From Shewanella frigidimarina (GTDB lineage: Bacteria > Pseudomonadota > Gammaproteobacteria > Enterobacterales > Shewanellaceae), in assembly GCF_003797125.1 (NCBI RefSeq), contig NZ_RKKE01000003.1, forward strand, positions 496,001-560,000: DNA of 64,000 bases, in the 5' to 3' direction. The position numbers were made by a program, and so were the translations under genes. The notes below the pieces were generated by a model, which saw only the letters and a program-made list of their open reading frames with translations, made no database searches and had not been told where the DNA came from. This document shows, piece after piece, positions 52,373 to 62,713 of the stretch. Positions within the stretch are counted from its first letter, which is position 1. Each line of letters begins with the position of its first letter.

Positions 52373-53161
52373 TTAGTTAATCATTCGGCCTATTCCGCCA
52401 AGTACAGAACCTTCACCTTGGTCTTTGCCACCACTTGATGGTGCATGAGCAATGATTCTGTCAGCCATACGAGAAAACGGTAAGCTTTGTAACCACACAG
52501 TTCCATGGCCTTTTAAGGTTGCAAGGAACAAACCTTCACCACCAAATACCATCGACTTTAATGAGCCTGCACGTTGTATGTCATAATCAATTCCAGGAGT
52601 GAATCCCACTAAACAACCGGTATCGACCCGCAATGTCTCACCGTGTAATTCTTTTTTAATCAATGTCCCACCAGCATGCACAAACGCCATGCCATCGCCT
52701 TTTAGGCTCTGTAGAATAAATCCTTCACCACCAAAAAAACCGGTCCCTAAACGTTTATTAAACTTCATACTCACTTGCGTACCTAAAGCTGCTGCTAAAA
52801 AGCTGTCTTTTTGGCAGATAAGTTCACCTTGATGTTGAGCTAAGTCAATTGCCAGAATAGTGCCAGGAAATGGTGCCGCAAATGCCACTTTTCGTTTCTG
52901 TTGGCCTTGATTGGTAAAGTGAGTCATAAAAATACCCTCACCCGAAATGGCGCGTTTACCAGCACCAAGTAACTTTCCAAAAAAACCGGATTCTGGCTCA
53001 GAGCCATCACCCATTCTGGCCTCGAACATAATGTCTTCTTCGAGGTAAGTCATCGCCCCCGCTTCAGCAATCACAGACTCATTTGGGTCTAATTCAACTT
53101 CAACCAGCTGCATGATAGAACCTATAATCTCATAATCAACTTCATGACTTTTCATGCTCAT
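52373..53161 (-). CDS. AIM24-like TIGR00266 family protein
   Basis: This 262-residue beta-rich protein matches the TIGR00266/AIM24 family: [36 protein letters not shown] region, [40 protein letters not shown] and a closing [15 protein letters not shown]. The family forms a beta-helix-like barrel and its role is unknown. The ATG at 53161 follows AAGGA at good distance; an ATG two codons earlier is the alternative. Confidence 0.88.
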   Translation of the reverse strand: MSMKSHEVDYEIIGSIMQLVEVELDPNESVIAEAGAMTYLEEDIMFEARMGDGSEPESGFFGKLLGAGKRAISGEGIFMTHFTNQGQQKRKVAFAAPFPGTILAIDLAQHQGELICQKDSFLAAALGTQVSMKFNKRLGTGFFGGEGFILQSLKGDGMAFVHAGGTLIKKELHGETLRVDTGCLVGFTPGIDYDIQRAGSLKSMVFGGEGLFLATLKGHGTVWLQSLPFSRMADRIIAHAPSSGGKDQGEGSVLGGIGRMIN

Positions 53162-53337
53162 TTTCATTCCTTAAAAATTTATTTAATGTTTGCAGTTGCC
53201 CTGTTCGGTATTAAGGCATTATTTATTATGGATGATTTAAGGTAACAAAATGATCAGCTATTTAACACGACAACATTTCAATATTCTGTAACCAAATTCT
53301 GTTGCCACTGCATTCGTTTACCGATTTGTGTCCATCG

Positions 53338-54267
53338 TTAACCTAAACCTGCACCGCTCAATCCTGATTGATGTTGTAATTGATATTGAGCAAACTCTTC
53401 TAAAATAAGCTCAGTAAATAGTTGCCCTGCTCGCCCAAGCGGACGTTCAAGTGTGGACACTAATTGCGGTGTAAAACTAAACCGATTACCGCCAATAAAA
53501 TCGACTTCAATCAGTTGCCCTTGACGTAATTCTTCAGCAATTAAAAAATCTGGCATCCAACCAAAACCGAGGCCTTTTAGTAAGGCATTTTTTTTCATGA
53601 TAAAACCTGATAAATAAAATACTTTATCGCCGCCAAATTGCATTTCATCGCGGTCACGTTTACCTGGAGATGAATCTTCAATGGTTAACTCAACATGTTG
53701 TTGTAACTCAGGTAAACTAATTTCCTTAAGTAGACTTAATGGATGTTGTGATGATGCCACTAGCACACTGGTAATCGTAGGTAACGGTTTAGGATGATAC
53801 GAGGGACCAGTACGATAATCCTTAACCAGCATTAAGTCTGCTTGATCACGTTCAAAGCGATGCTGTACTCCGCCTAAAAACTCCATATTAAGTTGTACTT
53901 TAGTCGGTATATTGTGCTCTGACATGCGCTTAAGCGCAGTCATGATAGGCTCCATCGGTAAAGCACCGTCGATGACTAACTCAAGCTTGGGCTCCCACCC
54001 CTGGCTAAAGCGACTGGCAAGATGTTCAATATTGGCTAAATGCTGTAACAGCCGCTGTCCTTCGGCCAAAATCACCTTACCTTCTGGTGTTAATTCCGCT
54101 CGATAATGATCTCGATTAAATAATGTCACGCCGAGATGTTGCTCTAGCTTTTTAACCTGATAGCTTACTGCCGATTGTGCCTTGTGTAATCGCTCTGAAG
54201 CTTTTGCAAAACTTCCTTCTTCAACAAGTACTTGCAGTACATTAAAGGCATCGATATCTATTCGCAT
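53338..54267 (-). CDS. LysR regulator of the homogentisate locus
   Basis: This 309-residue LysR protein has the helix-turn-helix LVEEGSFAKASERLHKAQSA, VSYQVKKLEQHLGVTLFNRD and an effector domain (residues 90-300). It is divergent from hmgA with 219 bp between starts, so it is the likely regulator of tyrosine catabolism, perhaps by homogentisate or 4-hydroxyphenylpyruvate. This is inferred from position. Confidence 0.9.
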   Translation of the reverse strand: MRIDIDAFNVLQVLVEEGSFAKASERLHKAQSAVSYQVKKLEQHLGVTLFNRDHYRAELTPEGKVILAEGQRLLQHLANIEHLASRFSQGWEPKLELVIDGALPMEPIMTALKRMSEHNIPTKVQLNMEFLGGVQHRFERDQADLMLVKDYRTGPSYHPKPLPTITSVLVASSQHPLSLLKEISLPELQQHVELTIEDSSPGKRDRDEMQFGGDKVFYLSGFIMKKNALLKGLGFGWMPDFLIAEELRQGQLIEVDFIGGNRFSFTPQLVSTLERPLGRAGQLFTELILEEFAQYQLQHQSGLSGAGLG

Positions 54268-54486
54268 AAGATTTTCACTGTCCCGTTATCCATACACAAA
54301 TGTAAAGCTAACATAACAATCTAAAAAATAGATTATGTTGAGTTATTTATTATTCTTTTTTTTGTTGATCTTTACCACTAAATTGTAAGTTAGATCACAT
54401 ATTGGTTTGCCCAATGCGATTAGGCCATAACAACAAATAACATAAACGCCACGACACTCGCAGTCGATTCACCATAGGACAATCAC

Positions 54487-55647
54487 ATGCCATTCTATGT
54501 TAAGCAAGGTCAGATCCCGACCAAACGCCACATTGCCTTCGAAAAAGACAATGGCGAGTTGTACCGTGAAGAATTATTTTCAACTCATGGCTTTTCGAAT
54601 ATTTATTCCAATAAATATCATCACAATATGCCAACAAAAGCGATAGACGTTCAACCTTACACGTTATCTCATGGTGAACAATGGCAAGACTCATTAATTC
54701 AAAATTACAAATTAGACTCGCGCCAAGCCGACTGCCAAGGCAACTTTTTTAGCGCCCGAAATAAAATTTTTTTCAATAATGATGTCGCCATGTACACCGC
54801 TAAGGTGACTGAAGATACCAATGAGTTTTATCGTAATGCCTATGCTGACGAAGTGGTGTTTATTCACGAAGGTGAAGGCCAACTGTTGAGTGAATACGGC
54901 GTCATTGATACCAAAAAATGGGATTACTTAATTATTCCACGCGGGACCACGTACCAACTTAAATTTAACGATTATGAAAATGTGCGTTTATTTGTGATCG
55001 AATCATCTTCAATGGTCGAAGTGCCAAAGCATTTCAGAAACGAATACGGCCAAATGCTTGAATCTGCACCTTACTGTGAACGAGACATTCGTACGCCAAC
55101 CTTGGCTGATGCCGTGGTTGAAAAAGGTGCGTTTCCGTTAATGTGTAAATTTGGTGAGCGTTATCAAAAAATGACTCTCCAATGGCATCCATTTGACCTA
55201 GTTGGCTGGGATGGCTGCGTTTATCCTTGGGCATTTAACATCAGTGAATATGCACCCAAAGTAGGCAAAATTCATTTACCACCGTCTGAGCATTTAGTGT
55301 TTACTGCACACAATTTTGTCATTTGTAACTTTGTGCCACGCCCATACGATTTTCATCCTAAATCGATACCAGCACCTTATTACCACAACAACATCGACAG
55401 CGATGAAGTCTTGTATTACGTCGATGGTGACTTTATGAGCCGTACGGGTATTGAAGCGGGCTATATGACGTTACACCAAAAAGGTGTGCCGCATGGGCCT
55501 CAACCTGGTCGCACAGAAGCCTCTATCGGCAAAACCGAAACATACGAATATGCGGTGATGGTTGATACCTTCGCCCCACTGAATTTAACCGCTCATGTCA
55601 AAAATTGCATGAGTGATGATTACAACCGCTCTTGGTTAGAAAACTAA
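54487..55647 (+). CDS. hmgA: Homogentisate 1,2-dioxygenase
   Basis: This 386-residue enzyme opens the ring of homogentisate to maleylacetoacetate, using Fe2+. It has the cupin-like HmgA layout: YADEVVFIHEGEGQLLSEYG, LIIPRGTTYQLKF, YYHNNIDSDEVLYYVDGDFM and VPHGPQPGRTEASIG, with metal ligands probably the histidines and glutamate of the last two segments. Length fits the shorter bacterial HmgA. It is followed by hppD after 70 bases. Confidence 0.92.
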   Translation: MPFYVKQGQIPTKRHIAFEKDNGELYREELFSTHGFSNIYSNKYHHNMPTKAIDVQPYTLSHGEQWQDSLIQNYKLDSRQADCQGNFFSARNKIFFNNDVAMYTAKVTEDTNEFYRNAYADEVVFIHEGEGQLLSEYGVIDTKKWDYLIIPRGTTYQLKFNDYENVRLFVIESSSMVEVPKHFRNEYGQMLESAPYCERDIRTPTLADAVVEKGAFPLMCKFGERYQKMTLQWHPFDLVGWDGCVYPWAFNISEYAPKVGKIHLPPSEHLVFTAHNFVICNFVPRPYDFHPKSIPAPYYHNNIDSDEVLYYVDGDFMSRTGIEAGYMTLHQKGVPHGPQPGRTEASIGKTETYEYAVMVDTFAPLNLTAHVKNCMSDDYNRSWLEN

Positions 55648-55717
55648 GACCACATTTATAGCTAACCCAAGTCACCAAAGAGTGATGGCGTGTTGACATA
55701 AAATAAAGGAAAACAAA

Positions 55718-56758
55718 ATGGCAAGCGAACTAAACCCACTGGGCCTGTTAGGCATTGAATTCACCGAATTTGCTAGCCCAGATACTGAATACATGCATCA
55801 GGTATTCATCGATTTTGGTTTTTCGATGTTAAAAAAAGCCAAAAATAATGACATTGTTTACTACAAACAAAATGACATTAACTTTCTATTGAATAAAGGC
55901 CGTGCAGGGTTTTCTGCTGAATTCGCCAAATCTCATGGTCCGGCAATTTGTTCAATGGGTTGGCGTGTAGAAGATGCACAGTTTGCATTTACAGAAGCCG
56001 TTGCCCGTGGTGCAAAACCAGCTGATGATGCCAATAAAGATATGCCTTACCCAGCTATTTACGGTATCGGCGATAGCTTGATTTATTTTATTGACACTTT
56101 TGGTGAACAAAACAATATTTATCAAACTGACTTTGTCGATTTAGAACAGCCTATAGTAACGCCTGAGAAAGGCTTTATGGAAGTCGACCATTTAACCAAT
56201 AATGTCTACAAAGGCACCATGGAAAAATGGGCTAACTTTTATAAAGACATTTTTGGTTTTACCGAAGTGCGTTATTTCGATATCAGCGGCGCTCAAACTG
56301 CTCTGGTATCTTATGCGCTACGCTCTCCAGACGGCAGTTTCTGCATCCCGATTAACGAAGGTAAAGGTAATAACAAAAATCAGATTGATGAATACTTAGG
56401 TGAATACAATGGCCCAGGTGTTCAACATCTGGCATTCAGAAGTCGTGACATTGTGACCTCACTCGATGCTATGGAAGGCACCTCAATCAAAACACTGGAT
56501 ATTATTCCTGAATATTACGACACCATTTTCGAGAAGTTGCCACAAGTGACCGAAGATCACGACCGTATCAAGCATCACCAGATTTTGGTTGATGGCGATG
56601 ATGACGGTTATTTATTGCAAATTTTCACCAAAAATCTATTTGGGCCTATCTTCATTGAAATCATTCAACGTAAAAATAACCTTGGCTTTGGCGAAGGTAA
56701 CTTTACCGCGTTGTTTGAATCGATTGAACGCGATCAAATGAAACGCGGCGTGCTGTAA
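55718..56758 (+). CDS. hppD: 4-hydroxyphenylpyruvate dioxygenase
   Basis: This 346-residue enzyme makes homogentisate from 4-hydroxyphenylpyruvate. It has a two-barrel VOC fold; the iron ligands are the histidines in VDHLTNNVYKG and GVQHLAFRSRD and the glutamate in FIEIIQRKNN. The F-G-x-G-N-F signature at the end is present (LGFGEGNFTALFESIERDQ). It lies downstream of hmgA in the same operon. The later enzymes of the pathway are not in this window. Confidence 0.95.
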   Translation: MASELNPLGLLGIEFTEFASPDTEYMHQVFIDFGFSMLKKAKNNDIVYYKQNDINFLLNKGRAGFSAEFAKSHGPAICSMGWRVEDAQFAFTEAVARGAKPADDANKDMPYPAIYGIGDSLIYFIDTFGEQNNIYQTDFVDLEQPIVTPEKGFMEVDHLTNNVYKGTMEKWANFYKDIFGFTEVRYFDISGAQTALVSYALRSPDGSFCIPINEGKGNNKNQIDEYLGEYNGPGVQHLAFRSRDIVTSLDAMEGTSIKTLDIIPEYYDTIFEKLPQVTEDHDRIKHHQILVDGDDDGYLLQIFTKNLFGPIFIEIIQRKNNLGFGEGNFTALFESIERDQMKRGVL

Positions 56759-56782
56759 TTTTATAGACACGAAGTGATACAT

Positions 56783-56807
56783 AAAAACCAGCAAATTGCT
56801 GGTTTTT
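56783..56807 (+). terminator. Terminator after hppD
   Basis: AAAAACCAGCAA and TTGCTGGTTTTT pair around a single A, followed by ATC, 24 bases after the hppD stop. Confidence 0.92.
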
Positions 56808-56861
56808 ATCATTTTAGGCCTTTACACTCTGCCATCTACATTCTAATCAAAGACCTTTCTA

Positions 56862-57479
56862 ATGCCAGATTACGCCGTACTCGCTGTGTTTATTCCAACG
56901 TTCTTTTTTGTGTCTATCACCCCCGGTATGTGCATGACTTTAGCCATGACACTCGGCATGAGTATTGGTGTACGCAGAACCTTATGGATGATGTTAGGTG
57001 AATTAGTGGGCGTGGCGTTGGTCGCCATTGCAGCAGTACTTGGGGTTGCTAGCATCATGCTAAATTACCCACAGGTGTTCGATATTCTTAAGTGGGTGGG
57101 TGGCGCTTACCTTGGCTACATTGGCATTAATATGTGGCGTGCTAAAGGCAAAATGGCCATCATCACTGGTATTGAAGTGAAAGCCAGTCGCATGAGCTTA
57201 ATCAGCCAAGGATTTATTACCGCGATTGCCAACCCTAAAGGTTGGGCTTTTATGATTTCGCTATTACCGCCGTTTATTAATGTTGATAATGCCGTTGGGC
57301 CACAACTCGCCGTTTTGCTTGGTATTATAATGGTCACCGAAAGTGTGTCGATGCTGGCTTATGCCAGCGGCGGTAAGAGTTTACGATTATTTTTAAGTCG
57401 AGGCGATAATATCCGCTGGATGAATCGTATCGCCGGAAGTTTAATGATACTGGTTGGTATTTGGCTAGCGCTAGGCTAA
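56862..57479 (+). CDS. LysE family translocator
   Basis: This 205-residue protein has six membrane segments and LysE/RhtB features: VFFVSITPGMCMTLAMTLGM-like start (FVSITPGMCMTLAMTLGMSI), GVRRTLWMMLGELVGVALVA, KWVGGAYLGYIGINMWRAK and GFITAIANPKGWAFMISLLP. It exports an amino acid or homoserine-lactone-like compound. It follows the hppD terminator and probably has its own promoter. Confidence 0.9.
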   Translation: MPDYAVLAVFIPTFFFVSITPGMCMTLAMTLGMSIGVRRTLWMMLGELVGVALVAIAAVLGVASIMLNYPQVFDILKWVGGAYLGYIGINMWRAKGKMAIITGIEVKASRMSLISQGFITAIANPKGWAFMISLLPPFINVDNAVGPQLAVLLGIIMVTESVSMLAYASGGKSLRLFLSRGDNIRWMNRIAGSLMILVGIWLALG

Positions 57480-57520
57480 CCCAGAAAGTACATTTGATGA
57501 GTAATTAACCTCATACTATT

Positions 57521-58705
57521 TTATGTATTTTCAATCGACTTATACGGTAGTTGTTCGTACATTTGCTGTATATAAATGTCGATATGAGCTTGCTCTTGTT
57601 GACAAAAAGCACCGATGGCATCATTAAAACCTTCATGAGCAACAAAATGGCTTGAGGTGGTTTTCACAGGACGAAAACCTCGAGCCACTTTATGTTCGCC
57701 TTGTGCTCCTGCATCAAATACTAATAATTGATTAGCGATAGCGTACTCAATGCCTTGGTAATAACATGCTTCAAAATGGACATAGTCGCATTCTGTTAAC
57801 GCCCCCCAATAACGACCATATAAATGCGTGTCTGACACAAAATATAATGCTGATGCCACTAATTGTGCGTCACGATTTTCAATCAATAATAGTCGTATCA
57901 TTGAGCCCATTGTTGCTGCAATTTGCTCAAAAAATGTTGCCGACAAGTACCCTTTATGACCCGAACGCTTTAAATAAGTATTTTGATAACAACGTACAAA
58001 ATCCTGCCATTGCTCTGCACTTGCCTTATCGCCATCTATAAATCGAAATTGTAGCCGTTGCCTTGCAGAAATTCGCTCTTTAGTGATGTTTTTACGTTTA
58101 CGTGACGTTAATGTACTCAGAAAGTCATTAAAATCGGCATAATTTTGGTTATGCCAATGAAACTGACAACCAACACGCTCCATTACCCCTGCTTGTGCAA
58201 ACTGTCGATGTTGCTCGGTATTGGTAAATAAACAATGCCAAGATGACCAGCCCTGTTTCATAACCGTTTGTGATAGATAGGTTTGAATACCGTCAATCAA
58301 GAGTTGCTGATCGTGTTTTGGTAATCTTGGGTCAATACCAATACGCCGCCCTGTAGTGGGTGTGAAAGGTACACTACTCACAAGCTTAGGGTAATAGCCT
58401 ATATTATGGCGCTCATACGCTTCAGCCCAAGCCCAATCAAAAACATATTCACCCCAAGAATGACTTTTAAGGTACAAGGGCATTAATGCAATAATATTAT
58501 CGCCATCCATCACCATAAGGTGCATCGGCGTCCAACCCGTTTCAGCACTAACGCAGCGACTCATTTCCAGAGCGGATAAATATTCATGCCGGGTAAAAGG
58601 ATGAGATGATCCAAAAAAGATATTCCATATTGAAGAATCTATATTGCTAATACTATTAACAAATTTATATTGATAAACTCGCGTTTGTGTTTGTTCCACC
58701 CACAC
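57521..58705 (-). CDS. GNAT/FemAB-like DUF482 protein
   Basis: This 394-residue protein matches the peptidogalycan biosynthesis/recognition family (FemAB_like, DUF482): SSHPFTRHEYLSALEMSRCV, GWTPMHLMVMDGDNIIALMP, DWAWAEAYERHNIGYYPKLV and YYQGIEYAIANQLLVFDAGA with QGEHKVARGFRPV near the end. It has GNAT-like acyl- or aminoacyl-transfer folds; the substrate is unknown. It starts with GTG. It stands alone, convergent with the LysE-type gene. Confidence 0.85.
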   Translation of the reverse strand: MWVEQTQTRVYQYKFVNSISNIDSSIWNIFFGSSHPFTRHEYLSALEMSRCVSAETGWTPMHLMVMDGDNIIALMPLYLKSHSWGEYVFDWAWAEAYERHNIGYYPKLVSSVPFTPTTGRRIGIDPRLPKHDQQLLIDGIQTYLSQTVMKQGWSSWHCLFTNTEQHRQFAQAGVMERVGCQFHWHNQNYADFNDFLSTLTSRKRKNITKERISARQRLQFRFIDGDKASAEQWQDFVRCYQNTYLKRSGHKGYLSATFFEQIAATMGSMIRLLLIENRDAQLVASALYFVSDTHLYGRYWGALTECDYVHFEACYYQGIEYAIANQLLVFDAGAQGEHKVARGFRPVKTTSSHFVAHEGFNDAIGAFCQQEQAHIDIYIQQMYEQLPYKSIENT

Positions 58706-58811
58706 CTACCCTATAATAAATAACACTCAACCGCTAAAACTCATACCAATTATTGCTATCATGTGGCATGTTCTATCACAGTATCTTCTCAATACACACC
58801 AAGGATTGATC

Positions 58812-60563
58812 GTGACACGATTCCCTAAATTAACACCGCTTTTTTTGAGCACCGCATTAACACTCACACTTTGTTATCCTGCGCTTCATATTGCTGACAG
58901 CCAAGCAAATGAAGCTTCAATCTTTAGTGAAATGGCAACGGCTCAGCCAATCTATGCTAAGCATGGCATGGTTTCAAGCCAAGAAGCCATAGCTAGCCAA
59001 ATTGGTGTTGATATTTTAAAACAAGGTGGCAACGCAGTCGATGCGGCGGTAGCAGTGGCCTACGCCCTTGCAGTAACCTTACCTCGCGCGGGTAATATTG
59101 GTGGCGGTGGCTTTATGTTGGTGCATTTAGCCGAGCAAAATAAAACCATTGCTATCGATTACCGTGAAACAGCCCCTGCTAAAGCACACAAAGATATCTT
59201 CCTTGATGAACAAGGTAATGCAGTTGACAAACTCAGTCGTGAACATGGTTTAGCCGTTGGTGTACCAGGCACTGTTATGGGGATGGAGCAGGCCTTAAAA
59301 CAATATGGCACCATGAAAATGGCGCAAGTGATCAAGCCTGCGATTAAACTCGCCAAAGACGGAATATTAGTCACTTCAGATCTATCAAACTCATTAGCGG
59401 GTCTTAAAGCTCGTATTACCCAATGGCCAAGTTCTGCAGAAATTTTCTACCATGCCGACGGCAGTAATTATCAAGTCAATGAATTGCTCAAACAACCCGA
59501 GTTAGCACAGTCATTATCTTTGATTGCCCAGAAAGGTAGCAAAGGGTTTTATCAAGGTGGAACGGCTAAGAAAATTGTCTCTGCAGTACAGAATGCGGGC
59601 GGCATAATGAGTTTAACTGATCTGGCTAACTATAAAGTGATTGAACGCGAACCTGTGCGGGGTAATTACCGAGGTTACGAAGTGGTTTCTATGCCGCCAC
59701 CATCTTCAGGTGGTATCCATATTATCGAAATGCTCAATGTACTCGAGCAATTCCCCATTGATAAATTAGGCCACAACACCGCAAACACTTTGCATCTTAT
59801 GGCCGAAACAATGAAATATGCTTATGCAGATCGAAGTGAGTATTTAGGTGACCCTGATTTTGTTAATGTGCCAGTTAAACAATTGACTAGCAAAGAATAC
59901 GCTAAAGAGATTGCCAGCAAAATCGCCATTAATAAAACCACACCTAGCAGCGAAATAAGACCTGGAAACCTTGCGCCGTATGAGAGCGATCAAACTACCC
60001 ACTTCTCAGTTATCGATAAATGGGGCAATGCCGTAGCTAATACTTATACTCTTAATTTTAGTTATGGTTCTGGCTTAGTCGCTAAAGGCACGGGCATTTT
60101 ATTAAACAATGAAATGGATGACTTTTCGGCTAAACCCGGCACACCAAATGGTTATGGCTTAATTGGTGGTGACGCAAATGCGGTAGAAGGAAATAAGCGT
60201 CCTCTCAGTTCAATGAGTCCTACTATGGTGATGAAAGATGGCAAACCTTTCATTGTTACCGGCAGCCCTGGTGGCTCGCGAATTATTAATATTACGCTGC
60301 AAATGATCATGAATGTGATTGATCATAACTTAAACATTGCCGAAGCAACTGCTGCTGCACGTATGCATCACCAATGGTTACCTGATTTTATTTGGGTGGA
60401 ACATACATTGAATCGCGATACGATTTCATTACTTGAAGCCAAAGGTCACAAAGTGAAAGTGCAAGAGTCGATTGGCAGTACTCAATCGATAATGATGACA
60501 GAGCAAGGTCTTTTTGGCGCTTCAGACCCAAGACGCGCAGGTTCTGCCGCCATCGGCTACTAA
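58812..60563 (+). CDS. ggt: Gamma-glutamyltransferase
   Basis: This 583-residue periplasmic enzyme has a signal peptide (PLFLSTALTLTLCYPALHIA) and the GGT fold. The self-processing nucleophile is the threonine that opens TTHFSVIDKWGNAVANTYT; other motifs are LPRAGNIGGGGFMLVHLAEQ, GSPGGSRIINITLQMIM and GASDPRRAGSAA. It hydrolyses or transfers gamma-glutamyl groups such as from glutathione. The GTG at 58812 is chosen for its AAGGA site and signal peptide; an ATG at 58761 lacks a site. Confidence 0.9.
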   Translation: MTRFPKLTPLFLSTALTLTLCYPALHIADSQANEASIFSEMATAQPIYAKHGMVSSQEAIASQIGVDILKQGGNAVDAAVAVAYALAVTLPRAGNIGGGGFMLVHLAEQNKTIAIDYRETAPAKAHKDIFLDEQGNAVDKLSREHGLAVGVPGTVMGMEQALKQYGTMKMAQVIKPAIKLAKDGILVTSDLSNSLAGLKARITQWPSSAEIFYHADGSNYQVNELLKQPELAQSLSLIAQKGSKGFYQGGTAKKIVSAVQNAGGIMSLTDLANYKVIEREPVRGNYRGYEVVSMPPPSSGGIHIIEMLNVLEQFPIDKLGHNTANTLHLMAETMKYAYADRSEYLGDPDFVNVPVKQLTSKEYAKEIASKIAINKTTPSSEIRPGNLAPYESDQTTHFSVIDKWGNAVANTYTLNFSYGSGLVAKGTGILLNNEMDDFSAKPGTPNGYGLIGGDANAVEGNKRPLSSMSPTMVMKDGKPFIVTGSPGGSRIINITLQMIMNVIDHNLNIAEATAAARMHHQWLPDFIWVEHTLNRDTISLLEAKGHKVKVQESIGSTQSIMMTEQGLFGASDPRRAGSAAIGY

Positions 60564-60589
60564 TACCGTAAACCATTCAAAATAATGCA

Positions 60590-60620
60590 ATAGCGGCTTT
60601 AAATAATGTAAAGCCGCTAT
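60590..60620 (+). terminator. Terminator-like hairpin after ggt
   Basis: ATAGCGGCTTTA and TAAAGCCGCTAT form a perfect 12-bp stem with a seven-base loop, 26 bases after the ggt stop. The following CATTAATTATT is only partly T-rich. Confidence 0.75.
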
Positions 60621-60831
60621 CATTAATTATTAATAACAAGAACGAATGAGTTATAACTTAATTTAACCTTAATGAAATTAACATCAATCAACAAATGCAC
60701 CAAAATCAATACTCAACATACTTAAAAATATTGTATCGTTTTATACAATGTAAACGCTCAATATTATTAATGCTCATAAAAAATAAAGGCAACAGCTATA
60801 ATAACAACAAAATCAATGTATTGAATTAAAG

Positions 60832-60840
60832 CCCCCCCCC
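60832..60840 (+). repeat. Homopolymeric run of nine C
   Basis: Nine C in a row lie 178 bases ahead of the chemoreceptor start codon in an AT-rich region. Such tracts are prone to slippage in replication. Confidence 0.9.
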
Positions 60841-61018
60841 GCCATTAAAAAATTAGATTATTTCAAACACTACAAATATTAAATCCTTCTGGTGTCTCAC
60901 CGTTATTATTTTTTCGCCGTAATTATTCAACCCAAAGTGAATGTTAATATTTTAAGTCACTACTGAAACTGTTATTATCGCCATCAGTTTAGACCTTCCT
61001 AAATTAACAAAAGACCCC

Positions 61019-62635
61019 ATGCAGCTCATTAATTTAAAAATCAAGCATCGAATTGCCCTGCTAACCTTTGTCGCTATCGTGTCATTTGTCATTTCGATTA
61101 TCATCAATAATCAAACTGGCAAAAGTAATGCACAACGCTTAAATGGACTTCAGAATCAACTTTATCCTGCGTTAAATCTTGCTACGGTGAATCAAGGCTT
61201 AATATTACAATTAGATCAAACGATCCAATCGGCTATTACAACAGGCGAAGAAGATGCACTAGATGTTGCCAATACTATGGTGTTGCAAATATCAGCTAAC
61301 TTACGTCAGCTCATCGATTTACAGCCCCAAGAAACCAATGTAACTCGACAGCTTAATAAGGACGTAAACCTCTACTATAATAATGCTCGCAGTTTAGCTG
61401 CTGAGTTTATTAAAGATGATGTCGACTTTAGTAAAATTCAACGTCAGGCGGCGGAGAATGCTAAACGATATCAATTATTGGTTGAACAATTTTCTGAAAA
61501 GAAATCGATTTTATCTGAACAATTTCAACAGAGTATTCAAGCAACTATTGCGAGCTCAAACCAGGCAGAAAATAGCGTTTTACTCATAGGTGTTATTTCG
61601 ACGTTGCTAATGGTGATTATGGGGCTACTCGTTAATCGCTCCATTATTAATACCATAGACAATGTGACTCAGTCTTTGCGCAATATTTCTGAGGGTGAAG
61701 GCGATCTTCGGTCGCGGATCCACTATGCAGGTAAAGATGAAATTGCTCAGTTGGTTTACTGGTTTAATCAATTTGTGTCTAAACTTCAATCGTCTATTGC
61801 CGATACAAAGAATACCACTGAACATTTAACCGAAGTAGCTGCAACGTTACTCAGTGGTAGTCAATACAGTGAACTCAATGTGCAGCAACAAAATGAAGCC
61901 ATTGAGCAGATATCGCAGGCAATGAAAGAAATGTTTGTCAGTGTCACTCATATTGCTGAGTACGCCTCAAGTGCGGCACTTGAAGCTGAAAATGCCAACA
62001 CTGAAGCAAAACAAGGCGGGTTCATTGTTAATGAAGCCGTTATTACTATTAATACCCTGGCTGAAGAAGTACAGCAAACTGCGGCTGTCGTTAATCAATT
62101 AGACGCATATACCCACAACGTTAATGACATATTAGACACAATCAGAAGTATTGCAGATCAGACAAATTTACTGGCCCTTAACGCTGCTATTGAAGCAGCG
62201 CGTGCTGGTGAACATGGGCGTGGGTTTGCAGTAGTTGCCGATGAAGTCAGAACATTGGCCTCTAGAACACAAACCTCAACTCAAGAAATCCAACAAGTGC
62301 TACAAGAATTACGCTCAACCTCTAAGCAAGCCGTTGACGCGATGGCTCGTGGTATTAACACTGCTGCAATAGGGGTTAAATCAACATCTTTAGCCGGTGA
62401 AGCGTTACAGCGTATTACAGAAAAAGTAAGTGCAATATCAGAAGTTAATGACCAAATTGCGGCTGCTACTGAGGAGCAACATACAACTTCAGTGTTGATC
62501 CAGCAATATGTAACTGAAATGGAAGTCGGTTCACAAAAAGTCAGAGTAACGACTGCGGATATGGGCGGTATTAGTGTCGATATTCAAAATGTAAGTGAAA
62601 GACTTCAATCTATTACCAGTCAATTTAAGGTATGA
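61019..62635 (+). CDS. Methyl-accepting chemotaxis protein
   Basis: This 538-residue chemoreceptor has two membrane helices (about residues 11-28 and 183-203), a helical periplasmic ligand domain between them (residues 30-180), a HAMP domain (about 205-260: [20 protein letters not shown]) and a signalling domain whose hairpin tip reads [20 protein letters not shown] followed by [19 protein letters not shown]. The ligand is unknown. It lies upstream of a porin gene but is probably separate. Confidence 0.93.
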   Translation: MQLINLKIKHRIALLTFVAIVSFVISIIINNQTGKSNAQRLNGLQNQLYPALNLATVNQGLILQLDQTIQSAITTGEEDALDVANTMVLQISANLRQLIDLQPQETNVTRQLNKDVNLYYNNARSLAAEFIKDDVDFSKIQRQAAENAKRYQLLVEQFSEKKSILSEQFQQSIQATIASSNQAENSVLLIGVISTLLMVIMGLLVNRSIINTIDNVTQSLRNISEGEGDLRSRIHYAGKDEIAQLVYWFNQFVSKLQSSIADTKNTTEHLTEVAATLLSGSQYSELNVQQQNEAIEQISQAMKEMFVSVTHIAEYASSAALEAENANTEAKQGGFIVNEAVITINTLAEEVQQTAAVVNQLDAYTHNVNDILDTIRSIADQTNLLALNAAIEAARAGEHGRGFAVVADEVRTLASRTQTSTQEIQQVLQELRSTSKQAVDAMARGINTAAIGVKSTSLAGEALQRITEKVSAISEVNDQIAAATEEQHTTSVLIQQYVTEMEVGSQKVRVTTADMGGISVDIQNVSERLQSITSQFKV

Positions 62636-62713
62636 GATTGATTGTAATGCAGTACCAAAAAACCAAAAATATAAGCCCAAAGGGCATATGAGTGATGATC
62701 AAGGAGTAACACC

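Larger units (their letters stand above)
60564..61018. other. Intergenic region with terminator and C9 tract
   Basis: These 455 bases hold the gamma-glutamyltransferase terminator (60590-60620), then AT-rich sequence with a run of nine C at 60832-60840 inside otherwise A-rich DNA, and finally the promoter of the chemoreceptor gene. No ORF is seen. Confidence 0.55.
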
